Source: Tubulanus polymorphus
Lineage: Eukaryota > Nemertea > Palaeonemertea > Tubulaniformes > Tubulanidae
Length of the DNA: 64,000 nt
NCBI RefSeq assembly: GCF_964204645.1
Contig: NC_134026.1
Span: forward strand, 16,822,650 to 16,886,649
Direction of reading: 5' to 3'
The notes under the pieces were generated by a model. It was not told the origin of the DNA, made no database searches, and saw nothing but the letters and a program-made list of their open reading frames with translations. Shown one piece after another: positions 42,744-53,165 of the stretch; the first letter of the stretch is position 1; each line of letters starts with the position of its first letter. The position numbers and the translations under genes were made by a program.

Positions 42744-43230
42744 TTTAATACTATATTTTTTATTAAAATTGATTTTAGAAGTTCAATGATTTAAATGTTA
42801 TTCATATATATGTGAATATTTTAAGAGTAATAGGGGTAATGGGCTTTCGTATCAAAGGTTTAATGATCGAGTTCATTAATAACAAATATTAAAAGTAATT
42901 AAAAAACTATAATATATTTTCATAACCGCGTGTATTTCGGTTGAATAATAGAATAATTATTATCATTTGAATATATTTGATTATTAAAATTTGTGTATTG
43001 TAATTAAATCAATTGGTCGTGGAGCGGAGCGATAGCGAAGCGGAGCGACCAATTGATTTAATACAATATGCTTTTTATATTATTGATATCTTATAATAAA
43101 TATTTAGTTTTGATATAAAATACACGCGGTTATGAAAATATATTATAGTTTTTTAATTACTTTTAATATTTTGTTTTTAATGGGCTCGACCTTTCGACCT
43201 CTGGTATGAAAGCCCATTACCCCTATTACT
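42639..43230. repeat. Right terminal inverted repeat of Polinton A
   Basis: Reverse-complement partner of 23825-24427, including the N-terminal codons of the polymerase gene. It contains the 405-bp inner palindrome at 42826-43230. Confidence 0.93.
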
Positions 43231-43236
43231 GATTTA
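43231..43236. repeat. Right target-site duplication GATTTA
   Basis: Six bases immediately after the right CT end, matching 23819-23824. Removing the element joins ...CTGCAGTA-GATTTA-GCATTC.... Confidence 0.9.
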
Positions 43237-44649
43237 GCATTCTCACGTCTTTTCCAATTACACTGTTCTTTGCTGTACCTCAACCTATTCCTTTCCATAT
43301 GTATCCCTAATCAAAACACAGATGAATACAAACTGGTAAACGAAAAATAGTTGACATATGTAATATCACGACATATTTTATTTGTGTTATTGCTTTAAAT
43401 TAGGTAGATATTTTGCAGCCGCTTGATGTCCTTGAAATTTAAAATCGACCTCTAGCCTAAGTGGATAGAAATATAGCCTAGTGCATCAAAGTGAAATATG
43501 GCCAAGGTCCATCAACGTCGTTTGCTTTGTACTGCTGTTTGTACCTTGACCATGCCACTCGTAAGCGCCAAACATGTAAATAGACTATCGTATTTGAACT
43601 AAGATGATCAATGATACAACTGAGAACATCTTGCCATTCCAGCTCATGTCCTGCTTCGTCCAATTACGAGGTAACCAGAGGCAGGTTAGAACCGATTTTG
43701 GACATGTTCTAAATATTGCGCAGCGAATTTACTCAATTTTCTTCAAAAACGTATTATTCAAAGAAAAAAAAGTCATTCAGTAAATCGTTGCCCCAGCGTT
43801 TGCCGCTGCAGTCGCTACGGTTCCAATACCACTGTGTCCTGACAGCATGCATTCTCTTGAACAGTTTCCATAGTTTGGCTGTGTGTACAGGAACACCTAA
43901 AATTAAAAGGTCGTAGCCGGGTTCTAGAATATTGATGCCTTGAACATTAAGTTAACTTAGAATTAGTTGTTTTAGCAGCGCCTAAATGAAGCCCAGTTGA
44001 AACAGTCGACATTTTGATTTTTTAACAGCTATCAGACACCTTCGCCCAACTCATCTAGGAAATAGGAATAACCTTTACTCAGTAAGGATAAAAGCATTTT
44101 TAATACGAGAACCAAAATTCATTTGAAATTTCGCAAATCGATTTGACCAGCAGAGATTTGTTGGAATTAATTAAATCATATTGCTGTTGGTTAATGTGGA
44201 AATTTGGTCAAATAATGTTGGCGCCCATATATCTTCAACAAAGAAAAACCTTTGATTTATTCCTGTTAATGTCGAATGGCACAAGAACCCAACACAAGGA
44301 AATTCGTTCTTTATCGACCGATGTATTCACTAGCATTAATCATTTGTGGTCAAAGGCTTTGAAATATATCAAGACACACTTGAAGCCAAGAATAGAGAGC
44401 ATTTTCATACAGAGCAGGTATGATATTCAAATTTTATTTTCTCTATTATTTAGACTGAGGAAAGTTCAGAAATTCAACGTCAGTTTTCCCAATTTATCAT
44501 GATATTTCTTACAGAATTGAACCCCAGAGATGAGAACGCCGACTTTAATAATCTGCACACGTGAAACAGCTGACGGTGCAGCTGGCAGCACTCGAAGCAC
44601 CGACAGCGTGAAATAATTTTGGGGGGTTTGGGCCCAACCCCAAAAATAT

Positions 44650-45240
44650 TTTAGAAATCTAAAGCGTTTTCCTAGCACTATAAAATTTTAGCCCTTGGCC
44701 CATACTATCTACATACCAAGTTTCAGACTATAATTGTAGGACGAGTAGCGATTAAAAGATTTTACAAGTGTGACCTGTACAGCGCCCCCTAGAGATCAAA
44801 TTTGGAAAACGGTCGATAACATTCTGTCTCTTGGCCTGTAGTATCTGTAAACCAAGTTTCGTCAAGATCGGATTATAATTGTAGGACAAGTAGCGATTTA
44901 AAGATTTTACAAGTGCCACCCGTACAGCGCCCCCTAGAGATCAAATTGGGACAACAGCTCTAACTTGTAAGCGCTTTGCCCATAGTATCTACATACCAAG
45001 TTTCGTCAACATTGGACAATAAGTAGGACAAGTAGCGATTTGAAAATTTTACAAGCGCCACCTGTACAGCGCCCCCTAGAGATCAAATTGGGAAAACGGC
45101 TCTATATATTTTTAGCTCTTGGCCCATATTAGCTTCATACCAAGTTTGGTCAAGATAAGAATAAACTGTAGCAAATTGAAGCAAAAAGTTGACGGACGGA
45201 TGGACAGACGGACGTCAAAGTGAACACAGTATGCCCCCAA
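44650..45240. repeat. Dispersed repeat with about 120-bp internal units
   Basis: Three or four diverged units containing AGCGCCCCCTAGAGATCAAA, TTGGCCCATA and CATACCAAGTTTCGTCAA. It ends in GACGGACGGATGGACAGACG and a CCCCCAACACGTTGTGGGGG palindrome. A related fragment lies at 23180-23335. Confidence 0.8.
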
Positions 45241-45249
45241 CACGTTGTG

Positions 45250-45570
45250 GGGGCATAAAAACTGATGACCTTGAAACTCACCACAATTATAGAACATGTC
45301 AGCATCTACAATTTTGCAATCGATTGTGATAATAATATATGCCTCTGTACCAATATAATATGGAAATACTATGTCATTCTACTATTCAACACCCCCTGGT
45401 GACCATATAGAAAAACGAATGACCTTGAACCTAACCAGAATCATAGACCATATCATGAACTACAACTTTGCAATTGATTGTGGTAACAAAATATGAATAG
45501 GTACGAATAGAATCTAGAAATACTAAGTTATTGTATTATTCAACGCCCATTGGTGGCCATATTCAAAAAC
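45250..45570. repeat. Diverged copies of the 155-bp repeat
   Basis: Two to three units similar to those at 12686-13290 (CCCCCTGGTGACCATAT at 45390, CAACGCCCATTGGTGGCC at 45541; spacing 155 bp). Confidence 0.8.
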
Positions 45571-47065
45571 GCATGACATGAAGGATAAATGACTAATTTA
45601 CGGAGAGATACTTTTTTCGATCAGACAGTTCTCAGGTCTTTATAGTACTTCAATTTCTTCTCGTTAAGAAATCATGGAAAGCACAATTCTGATAGCATTT
45701 GCCCTTTAACTACTTCGACACCACATATATGAATGGGCTATACCGGGAAATGTAAGTTGGCAATGAAGCCGACAGACTAGTAAATTGGCGACTTACTCCT
45801 GAATCTTGGAATGGGCAATGAATAAACCGGCATAATGATCGACTCAAACAAACAATGCTTGTGAGGGGTGGAATAATCGATTTCGTCACTTCTCGAGACA
45901 TAAGCATTCCTCCCTGTAGCGCATCATTTGAGCATTCCAAATGGAACATAGGCTGCATCGAAATGCTTCAAAACAATGGTGGTAACCGCCCACAACACAA
46001 TAACGCGCAATGTCTACTATCAAGAATCAAGGCCTCAAAAACATATAATGGACCAAAAAACGATAAATCATAGAGCAAAAGCGAATATTTTCGTGTTTGC
46101 TCTATAATTTTTCAATTTGCGTGGTAAAATTCGTTTTTGCTAGGGCGCAAAAATGAAAAGTTTGTTTTTGCTCTACAAGTTTCGTTTTGCGTTTTTCTAT
46201 AATCAAAGTAATGTAAAGATAAATGCACGTGGCCCTTATCGACAGTTGCTTCCTTTTTTGTATTTTCCAATGTACCTTATTTACCTTATCTGAACTGCAA
46301 AATGAACTGGTTCACATATCAGATTTCTGGATCATAGTTTATCAGCTGTCGTCTGAGATGTTACCCATTAGCATGTGGTAACACAAAGGTAGATTCAAAC
46401 CAACAATCGGACCAACAGCACTCAACCAAGTGACAGTGTAATTTCTGAAATGAGAAGAGGAATTTGGAACAATAAGCCCATGGGCCTTGAAGCATTGGTA
46501 GATTATACTGCGGTAAGGTATTAAGTGGTAAATGTTTTACATCTGCCGGCAAATGTTCTATGACGATGTTGATTGGGAGGGCCACAGACTTATTTATATA
46601 AGGTCAATTTGTCTTACGATTTTCATTTATGCTGAAAGTGAATTTCATTTTTCTGCCAACAATTTAGCCAAGTTATTTGTATTGTTAAACCTCATCAATG
46701 TGATTCTGTTAAAAAGACGAAACTAGTTTATCCCGAGTTTTCCGTCATTTCCCAGCCAAGAAATTTATATCAATCAAGATTTGGATACACAAACCCATTT
46801 AATACAACAATTTCGGCACTTTCGCCTACACAAGGTTCGTATCAACGGTGTAAGACTGTTAGGGTAATCATGACTGACTGTGGTTTTTGCATGAACTGTT
46901 AGGTCCTATTGAATAATGAAAACAAAAACAGAACTGAATGCAAGATCCTCTGATGCATAAATCGGTCAAAATGCAAAATGAGTAATTAGAAGATGGCGTT
47001 TTCATACCAGAGTACTAGAGTACTAGACACCACTCATCACCACAAGTAATTTCTTTTCCTAATAA

Positions 47066-47389
47066 ATGGGAGATAGAAAAGCATTCTTAGCAACAATAAA
47101 TAACAGAATAAAACCAGCAAAAAAACAATTTGAAATAAAAAAGTTAGTTGATGTTACAAAAGAAATTGAACATAAAATATTGAAATTAGAAAAGATAAAA
47201 ACTAAATATGGAGAGAAAGTATCAGCTAATTTAAGCTACTGTAATGTTAGTACATCGCGAGAATTTAAAGTATTTTTACCTGATAAATGGGTTTCATTGA
47301 GTACAGAGGAATTAAAAGATTTGGGATTTAAAATAATCTATCATGGAAAAAATGAAGATGGCCATCATGATTTAGAAATTGTTGATTAA
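47066..47389 (+). CDS. Small OB-like Polinton protein (107 aa)
   Basis: Intact. Homologous to the 113-aa protein encoded at 38345-38686 (KYGEKV, EFKVFLPDKW, STEELKDLG, YHGKNEDGHHDLEI). Likely a short OB-type nucleic-acid-binding protein. It starts at TAATAAATGGG. In A the homolog adjoins the polymerase; here it is at the far left end on the opposite strand, so the gene has been relocated. Confidence 0.65.
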   Translation: MGDRKAFLATINNRIKPAKKQFEIKKLVDVTKEIEHKILKLEKIKTKYGEKVSANLSYCNVSTSREFKVFLPDKWVSLSTEELKDLGFKIIYHGKNEDGHHDLEIVD

Positions 47390-47426
47390 ATTTAAAAAAA
47401 TAAATTAATAAAAATGATGAATAGCT

Positions 47427-47495
47427 AGAATCCGAAATGACTTATCTGGACAATTTAATTGCTCCGCATAGATAGACAAAAGTAGTGAGATATTC
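47427..47495. promoter_or_regulatory. Conserved intergenic block, copy in Polinton B
   Basis: Shares AGAATCCGAAATGACTTATC plus TGGACA and ATAGATA.ACAA.AGTAGTGA with 26835-26907. It lies between the convergent ends of the OB-like and small membrane protein genes here, but upstream of the corresponding genes in A. Confidence 0.55.
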
Positions 47496-47511
47496 AATTA
47501 ATTAAAAAAAA

Positions 47512-47892
47512 TTATTTTTTTTGCTTTTTTTCTAAAATATTAATCCATTTTTTTAATGTCAATTTTGGAATTTCAGAAGTATTTTCATTTTTGATAGCAG
47601 TTGTTTCAGAATTATTAATATCATGAATTTTATTTGATTTCTTATACCAATTACACCCAATCAAAATGAATACAATTACAAATCCAACTGTAAAATATAG
47701 ACATTTATCAAATATTCTTTCATTAGAAGGAGTAGAAAGAACAATATTTTCACCATTTTTATTAACATTTTTATTACTTATTTTTTCTTTTACAGCTTTT
47801 TTATATTCTTGTGATTTAATTCCTAATTGCCGAGACCATTCAATTTGTTTCTGTGATCTCGGTTTTTTCTTCACTTCTTCCACCTTGTTCAT
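47512..47892 (-). CDS. Small single-pass membrane protein (126 aa)
   Basis: Intact homolog of the 131-aa protein at 27749-28144. A basic N-terminus (KKKPRSQKQIEWSRQLG), a transmembrane segment (CLYFTVGFVIVFILIGCNW) and a polar tail with WINILEK. The start is in a TATAATAAATG context. Separated by about 40 bp from the upstream gene at 47934. Confidence 0.72.
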   Translation of the reverse strand: MNKVEEVKKKPRSQKQIEWSRQLGIKSQEYKKAVKEKISNKNVNKNGENIVLSTPSNERIFDKCLYFTVGFVIVFILIGCNWYKKSNKIHDINNSETTAIKNENTSEIPKLTLKKWINILEKKQKK

Positions 47893-47933
47893 TTATTATA
47901 GAAATATTTTTACTTTCAATATTTGAAAATGTT

Positions 47934-48431
47934 TTAACTAACAGTTGGTAATAATGTCATAAATCCACCTAATTGAAATGATAAATATCCAATCCATTTA
48001 TTTAATTCAGTCATAACTAAATAATCATTTTTTAAATCAGCATATAATCTATTTTCATCTTGAATTGGCAGCATATAATTACATAATTTACTATAACCTT
48101 TTACTACATTATCTGATATCGCGTCATTAATTCTAGCTGTTCTCGCGGTTTCATTAATCTTAAATAATCTAATAATTTCATCTGATTTCATTGTATCTAA
48201 TTCATTATAAGTTAAATTTTTACCGATAAAATTTTTACATTTTCCAGATGCTATTAATATTTCTAATTGATGTTTACAATAAAGATAATATTCATAATTA
48301 TTATTTGTCGTAACATTATTTAAAGCACCATCATCTGGAGTTAATTTTGTTTCTGTTATTCCTAAATCATCTAAAGTTTTTTCAATTGGAACATCACCAT
48401 TTTTAGATTTTATTTTCTTTTCACCTACCAT
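47934..48431 (-). CDS. Conserved Polinton protein (165 aa)
   Basis: Homolog of the 200-aa protein at 27154-27756 (IEKTLDDLGI, YEYYLYCKHQLEIL, ARINDAISD, NDYLVMTELNKW). It lacks the acidic C-terminal extension of the A protein, ending FMTLLPTVS. No lesion seen. Confidence 0.7.
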   Translation of the reverse strand: MVGEKKIKSKNGDVPIEKTLDDLGITETKLTPDDGALNNVTTNNNYEYYLYCKHQLEILIASGKCKNFIGKNLTYNELDTMKSDEIIRLFKINETARTARINDAISDNVVKGYSKLCNYMLPIQDENRLYADLKNDYLVMTELNKWIGYLSFQLGGFMTLLPTVS

Positions 48432-48449
48432 TTATATAACAAAAAAATT

Positions 48450-48735
48450 AGTTGTGATGTTGCAACTAGAATTCAACTAGAATGTAACTAGAATTCAACT
48501 AGATTAACAAGCTAGTTGAAATATTGTTGTTTTTGTTTATTTCTAGTTAAATCTAGTTGATTTTTGTTCCAACTACCAATAACTAGAATTCAACTAGAAT
48601 GTAACTAGAATTAAACTAGATTAACAAGCTAGTTAAAATATTGTTAAATCTAGTTGATTTTTGTTCCAACTACCAATAACTAGAATTAAACTAGAATGTA
48701 ACTAGAATTCAACTAGATTAACAAGCTAGTTGAAT
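48450..48735. repeat. Tandem/inverted repeats of CTAGTT-GAATTC type
   Basis: Three units of roughly 100 bp contain AACTAGAATTCAACTAGAAT, GTAACTAGAAT and AACAAGCTAGTT. The motifs are self-complementary (CTAGTTGAATTC with GAATTCAACTAG), so many small hairpins are possible. It sits upstream of the 165-aa gene and downstream of the ATPase. A shorter CTAGTATCA/GAATTC repeat occupies the equivalent place upstream of 27154 in A. Confidence 0.8.
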
Positions 48736-48740
48736 TTAAA

Positions 48741-49344
48741 TAAATTCATATTTAAATGGGTGTTGTAATCTAAATAGTAATTTTGATCTTTTAATATTTT
48801 TCAACTTATCCATATATTCATTATGTAAATCATGTGGAATAATATCATTTTCCTCAAGTGCATTTTTCATCGATTTTCTATCTTTATTGTAGAATAAAAC
48901 TAGAAATCTAATGTTTTCTCTAAAGTCTTTAACAATTGAATTATATTTTTGATTTAAAATCCAAGTTGTTATCCCAAAATGTCTGCCAGAAAAAGCTAAA
49001 TAGCATAACTCACTCTCTCTAACTTTTGAATCATGTAGATTAGCTCAATCATCTATAATGAATAATGTATTTGATCCTTTATAAATATCAATTGCTATTT
49101 TTATACAATTATCTAAATTTTCTTTTACTGTTTTAGGATCTAATATAATAAATTTATTATTTCTAGTAATATTTCTATCATAAGTTTGATTAAATTCATA
49201 TGTTGGACAAAATAATACTATATTATCAAAATAGTTTTTATAAACAGTTTCTAATAAATTTAATATAAAATAAGTTTTTCCACAATTTGTTACACCAGAA
49301 ATTAACATATTATGAGGCTCAAATATAAATAATTCCTTATTCAT
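48741..49344 (-). pseudogene. Packaging ATPase, nonsense codon after Walker B
   Basis: The N-terminal half is intact with Walker A (SGVTNCGKTYFIL) and Walker B (TLFIIDD). The codon that is Cys in Polinton A is TGA here (49044-49042), after which the frame continues with ANLHDSK and the rest of the homologous sequence (FSGRHFGIT, LNQKYNSIVKDF). A single nonsense change therefore truncates the enzyme at about half length. Recoding is unlikely because other B genes also carry TAA stops. Confidence 0.85.
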
Positions 49345-50396
49345 TTATTTATTTTTAATTTTACTTGATAATATCCATTCATTGAATTTATCTGGCCATC
49401 CAACCCATTTTACTAAAGAATATTTCTTTCTTTTAATAGTTTTTGTTTTTAATACTTTTTCAATTTTATATTCTTGTTCTAGATTTTCAGTAGTTAAACT
49501 CAATTCTTCTTCATAAAAGTAGCCATCAACTTCTTCACCATCTAAATCTTCTAATTTATAGACATATGGTTTTGTTGTTATAACCTTTTTTATTTTATAT
49601 ATTTCTCTAGTAAAATTTCGATCGTATAGGTTCACTAAAATCATCTACAAGAAATGCTCCATATAAATTATTCCAAACAATTTCAGCATTTTCAGGTTTT
49701 CTAGCATCGATAGATTTCATTCCAATAGAAGAATGATAAGAATTATTATATCCTTCTATAAATTTTGGTAAAACATCAATTTGCTGTAAAATATTTCCAC
49801 ATTCTTGTTCTTAATGTTCTATTAAATCGTTCAACAACTGCTGCTTTTTTATCCAATTTTGTTGAAAAATATTTAATATTATGATTGTCTAAGAGTTCAT
49901 GAACAAGTGAATTATCAAACTCTTTTCCATCATCAAATTGTATTTTTTCTGGTTTTAGTTTATCATCCGAAAGAAATTTTCTTAAAACATTTGATGTTTG
50001 TACAGCATCTTTTCTATAAAGTGGGAAGCTCCATACATAACGACTAAAAATATCAATTATATTCAATAACCACCAATAATCATTATTATCTTTCTTAACA
50101 TTTTTCATAACAATTAAATCTCCTTGCCACTGTTGATCTACATAACTTACCATAGTTTTACGAGTTTTATATTTTCTAACAATTTTTTTATGTGTTGTGT
50201 ATGTTGGTTGTTCTAACATAAATTCATTTATATCTTTATATTTAACTAAATTTTGTGGGATTATCTTATCTAATTTAACTGGTTTTACTTGACGCCATAT
50301 ATTTTTAGTAGAAGAATAAGCAACCGAACTCTCAGGGTTGTAATATAAATTTCTTAAATATTGTTCTTTAGTATTATGAGTTTTTTTACCACCCAT
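49345..50396 (-). pseudogene. Chromodomain integrase, disrupted
   Basis: The N-terminal and catalytic part is visible from 50396 (WQGDLIVMKN, IQFDDGKEFDN, VVERFNRTLRTRMW). A frame change near 49776 is followed by YNNSYHSSIG-type sequence. A short deletion near 49630 removes part of the region linking to the C-terminal chromodomain (YKIEKVLKTK, YSLVKWVGWPDKFNEWI). DDE residues are conserved, but the protein cannot be made intact. Confidence 0.85.
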
Positions 50397-50426
50397 TTAT
50401 ATATCGTTAATTTTAACTTTATATTT

Positions 50427-51674
50427 CTAATATTGAATACTATCTAATTGTGAATTTACAATATTTAATTGTGCGTCAGATATAATATAAATGTGCATTT
50501 TAAAATTTAAGCTTCCTTTTTTCTTTTTCATGAATAATTGTATTCCATCTTTTGTATTGTGTAGTTTTTTCCCAGAACCATGTAATGAATTATCCTCTGT
50601 TGTTCTTAAATCTAACCATAATGCGTATTCATTGCCGGTATAATAATCCTTTTGATTAATATTACAATTTTCAAATGATTTTACTTTTTCATTCATAAAA
50701 TGTTTTCTAATTTCTGGCCATTGATCAATCATTCTCATTCCTTGACAAAATATTTTATTTGCTATTCCTTCGATGGTTATTTCTACTTTTGCTATTTCAG
50801 GATTATAATAATTATCAATCTTTATTGCGCCATTAGAATATGTTGCAATGGTAAAAAATATTAATATACCTTTAATAGATCTTCTTGGGAAGTTAATATT
50901 CTCATTAATTATTTCATCATTTGCATTAATAGTTACAGTTTAAAATTTATCAATATAATCATATAATAATGAAAATCCTTGATTGTATTGAGTTTGAATT
51001 GTGCTAGCAATATTTTCATTAGTTACTGTGTCATATTCTAAACATATATTCGATAATTTATAACCCATATCTTTAACAACGCTAGATAAAACAATTTCAT
51101 TTACAGGAGCAAATGTTATCTCAAATATAATATCTTCTTGAATTACATATTTATATAAAGGTGCATTATTATTTATCAATTCAAAGTCTAATGGAATTTT
51201 ATATTTGCTTCCATAAATCTTTTTAATCAAATTATCTGCGGCACTAGTTACTACTGCATTATTGGCTTCAGATCTTAATTCATTATGGTTTTCTGATTGG
51301 ATGCCTTGAAATATCATATTATTTCTATTTTCTTTAGTTAACCATAAATCTTTATAATGCATAAATAAATTATAATCATCTAATGAGAAAACTGTTTCTG
51401 GACCAATCTTTATAGTTAATTTTTTAATCAAATATCTCCCAACATAATCAACAACATAATTGTTATCATGGCCAGTTACTTTTATATCAGCTTATAAATA
51501 AATACTATTTGGAACATAAAAAGTATTTTGTGTTAATCGAGGAATTCTGACATATAAAGTTTCATCGGGATTAATATTTGAAGGATTATGAGTAATTATA
51601 TGATGTGATCTTTCTGCTTTAATAGCATTAGATATTCTAGAAATCTTAGAAGGACTTATATAACTCCCACTCAT
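50427..51674 (-). pseudogene. Major capsid protein with two nonsense codons
   Basis: Very similar to the A capsid over its whole length (VGRYMIKKLTIKIG-type segment, SLDDYNLFMHYKDLWLT). Stops occur where A has Ser (in IYLSADI, about 51491) and Lys (in DKFKTVT, about 50941). Three ORF pieces result. No frameshift is needed to read across them, so decay is recent or ongoing. Confidence 0.88.
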
Positions 51675-51694
51675 TTATTTAACAAAAAAATTAA

Positions 51695-53149
51695 TTATTC
51701 ATTTTTTACTATTTTTTCTTGATATCTTTTTGATATCATATTCACTAACCCAAAAATAATAGCACTTACAACTGTAATTAAAAATAAAATAATATGTTCA
51801 GCAGCAAAGTTAATAATGTTTCCTGCAGATTTCAATATAAAACCAACAATTGATGCAATAATTCCTGGTAAAGCTGCAGCAGATTTTTTAGATAGTTCCC
51901 ATAAATATTTTGCTAATTTCTTTAAACCATCCTTAACTTTATCTTGTATAGAATTATTATCATTCGGGGGTTTATCCGGTTTATTGGGTGTATGCGTAGA
52001 TTTCAAAGAATTTGATATTGCTAAACCAATTGTTGTAAATAACATAGTTACAGCTGTTAGAATTGAAAGAATTGTTATTCCTTCTAATTTAAATAATAAC
52101 TTTATTCTATCTTTCAATGATATTTCAGAATTTGGTTTTATCAACAAATCTTTAAAAATAACTTTTAATCTATTAATATTATAATCATATGATTTTAATA
52201 ATAATTTAATTTCTTCTTTTGGTAATTCTATGTTATATTCTAAATCATCTTTTTCTTTTTCTAAATACGCATTTCTTTTTTTAAATTCGATTTCTTCAAT
52301 AACTTTATTATCTCTATCTAATTTTAGTTGTTCCGATTCTTTTCTTGATTTAAATAATTCATCTTCTAAAGTTGTAATTTTTAAATCTCTTATACTTTTA
52401 TCATGCGCAATTTTATCAGATGCATGTCTTATACTTTCAATTTCTCTAATTGCTTTATCAGAAAATATATTTAAATCTTCTAATTCTTGATCTGTTGCAT
52501 CAATTAATCCATTCGGTAAAAGTTTTTCAATTAGAACTTTATTTGATTTAAGTTTACTAGTTTTGGAAGTTATATTCTGTTCAGAAGTTGTTTCTGTTTT
52601 TTATTTCTTTTTGATTATTTCAAATAATTCATTAATTCTTTGTTTAAATACGTCTATATCATTATCAGTTAATTCTTGTTTTATAACATCAGTTATTACA
52701 TTACTATTACTAATTCTTTTAATTCTATCTGGATCTAATTTTCTCAAAGTTAATTCTGTTATTATTTTTTTTAAATAAGTGATATCAATATAATAATCAT
52801 CTTTCAAACGATAATAACATTTACCATTATCTAAAAATTTTAATTGATCTGCTTAAAGTCTAACGTCTTCATCATTTATGTTAAGTTTAGATTTTTCAAT
52901 TAAATCTTCTAATTTAGGTATTTTGTTTAAATTATCTAAATCTTTTTTTACTAAATCTGGGTCTAAATTTTCAGGATTTAATTGTGATTCTGCATTTTTA
53001 ATATAATCAGGCGTATTTAAATTAGAATTACGTCCTGGCTCATTACCGTCATTAAAACTTGTTTCACTAATATCAGGTTGTTGTTCATCAGTTATGCCAG
53101 GTTCATCAAAAGGATCCATTCCAATATCTTCTCCACCTTCTACATCCAT
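51695..53149 (-). pseudogene. Acidic coiled-coil membrane protein, broken
   Basis: Homolog of 33041-34747, shorter and more diverged in the N-terminal half. It starts MDVEGGED like the A gene. Stops or frame changes near 52855 and 52600 separate the N-terminal piece, a coiled-coil piece and the well-conserved C-terminus (ITILSILTAVTMLFTTIG, SKKSAAALPGIIAS). The C-terminus ends without the 27-bp duplication found in A. Confidence 0.75.
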
Positions 53150-53165
53150 TTATATAATAAAAAAA

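Larger units (their letters stand above)
23825..43230. mobile_element. Polinton/Maverick A, complete 19.4-kb element
   Basis: Flanked by GATTTA on both sides (23819-23824 and 43231-43236), a 6-bp target duplication as expected for Polintons. The ends are AGTAATAGGGGTAATGGG and its reverse complement. The terminal inverted repeats (603 and 592 bp) differ by one 11-bp tandem unit and a few substitutions. The set of genes (protein-primed PolB, retroviral-type integrase with chromodomain, packaging ATPase, major capsid, penton-like protein) is the diagnostic Polinton combination. Nearly all ORFs are intact, so the insertion is recent. No adenovirus-type cysteine protease was recognised. Confidence 0.95.
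43237..47030. other. Host flank between the two Polintons, no gene recognised
   Basis: Short ORFs only, none with recognisable domains. It holds the dispersed repeats described at 44650-45240 and 45250-45570. The remainder appears unique. Confidence 0.5.

Noticed and set aside
45710-46073. Opposed ORFs at 45.7-46.1 kb
   Set aside because: Short, overlapping on opposite strands and without recognisable domains or repeats. Not supportable as genes.
49042-49044. TGA recoded as selenocysteine in the B ATPase (Cys in A)
   Set aside because: Other B genes have TAA stops and frameshifts. No SECIS-like structure was evident, so simple decay is likelier.
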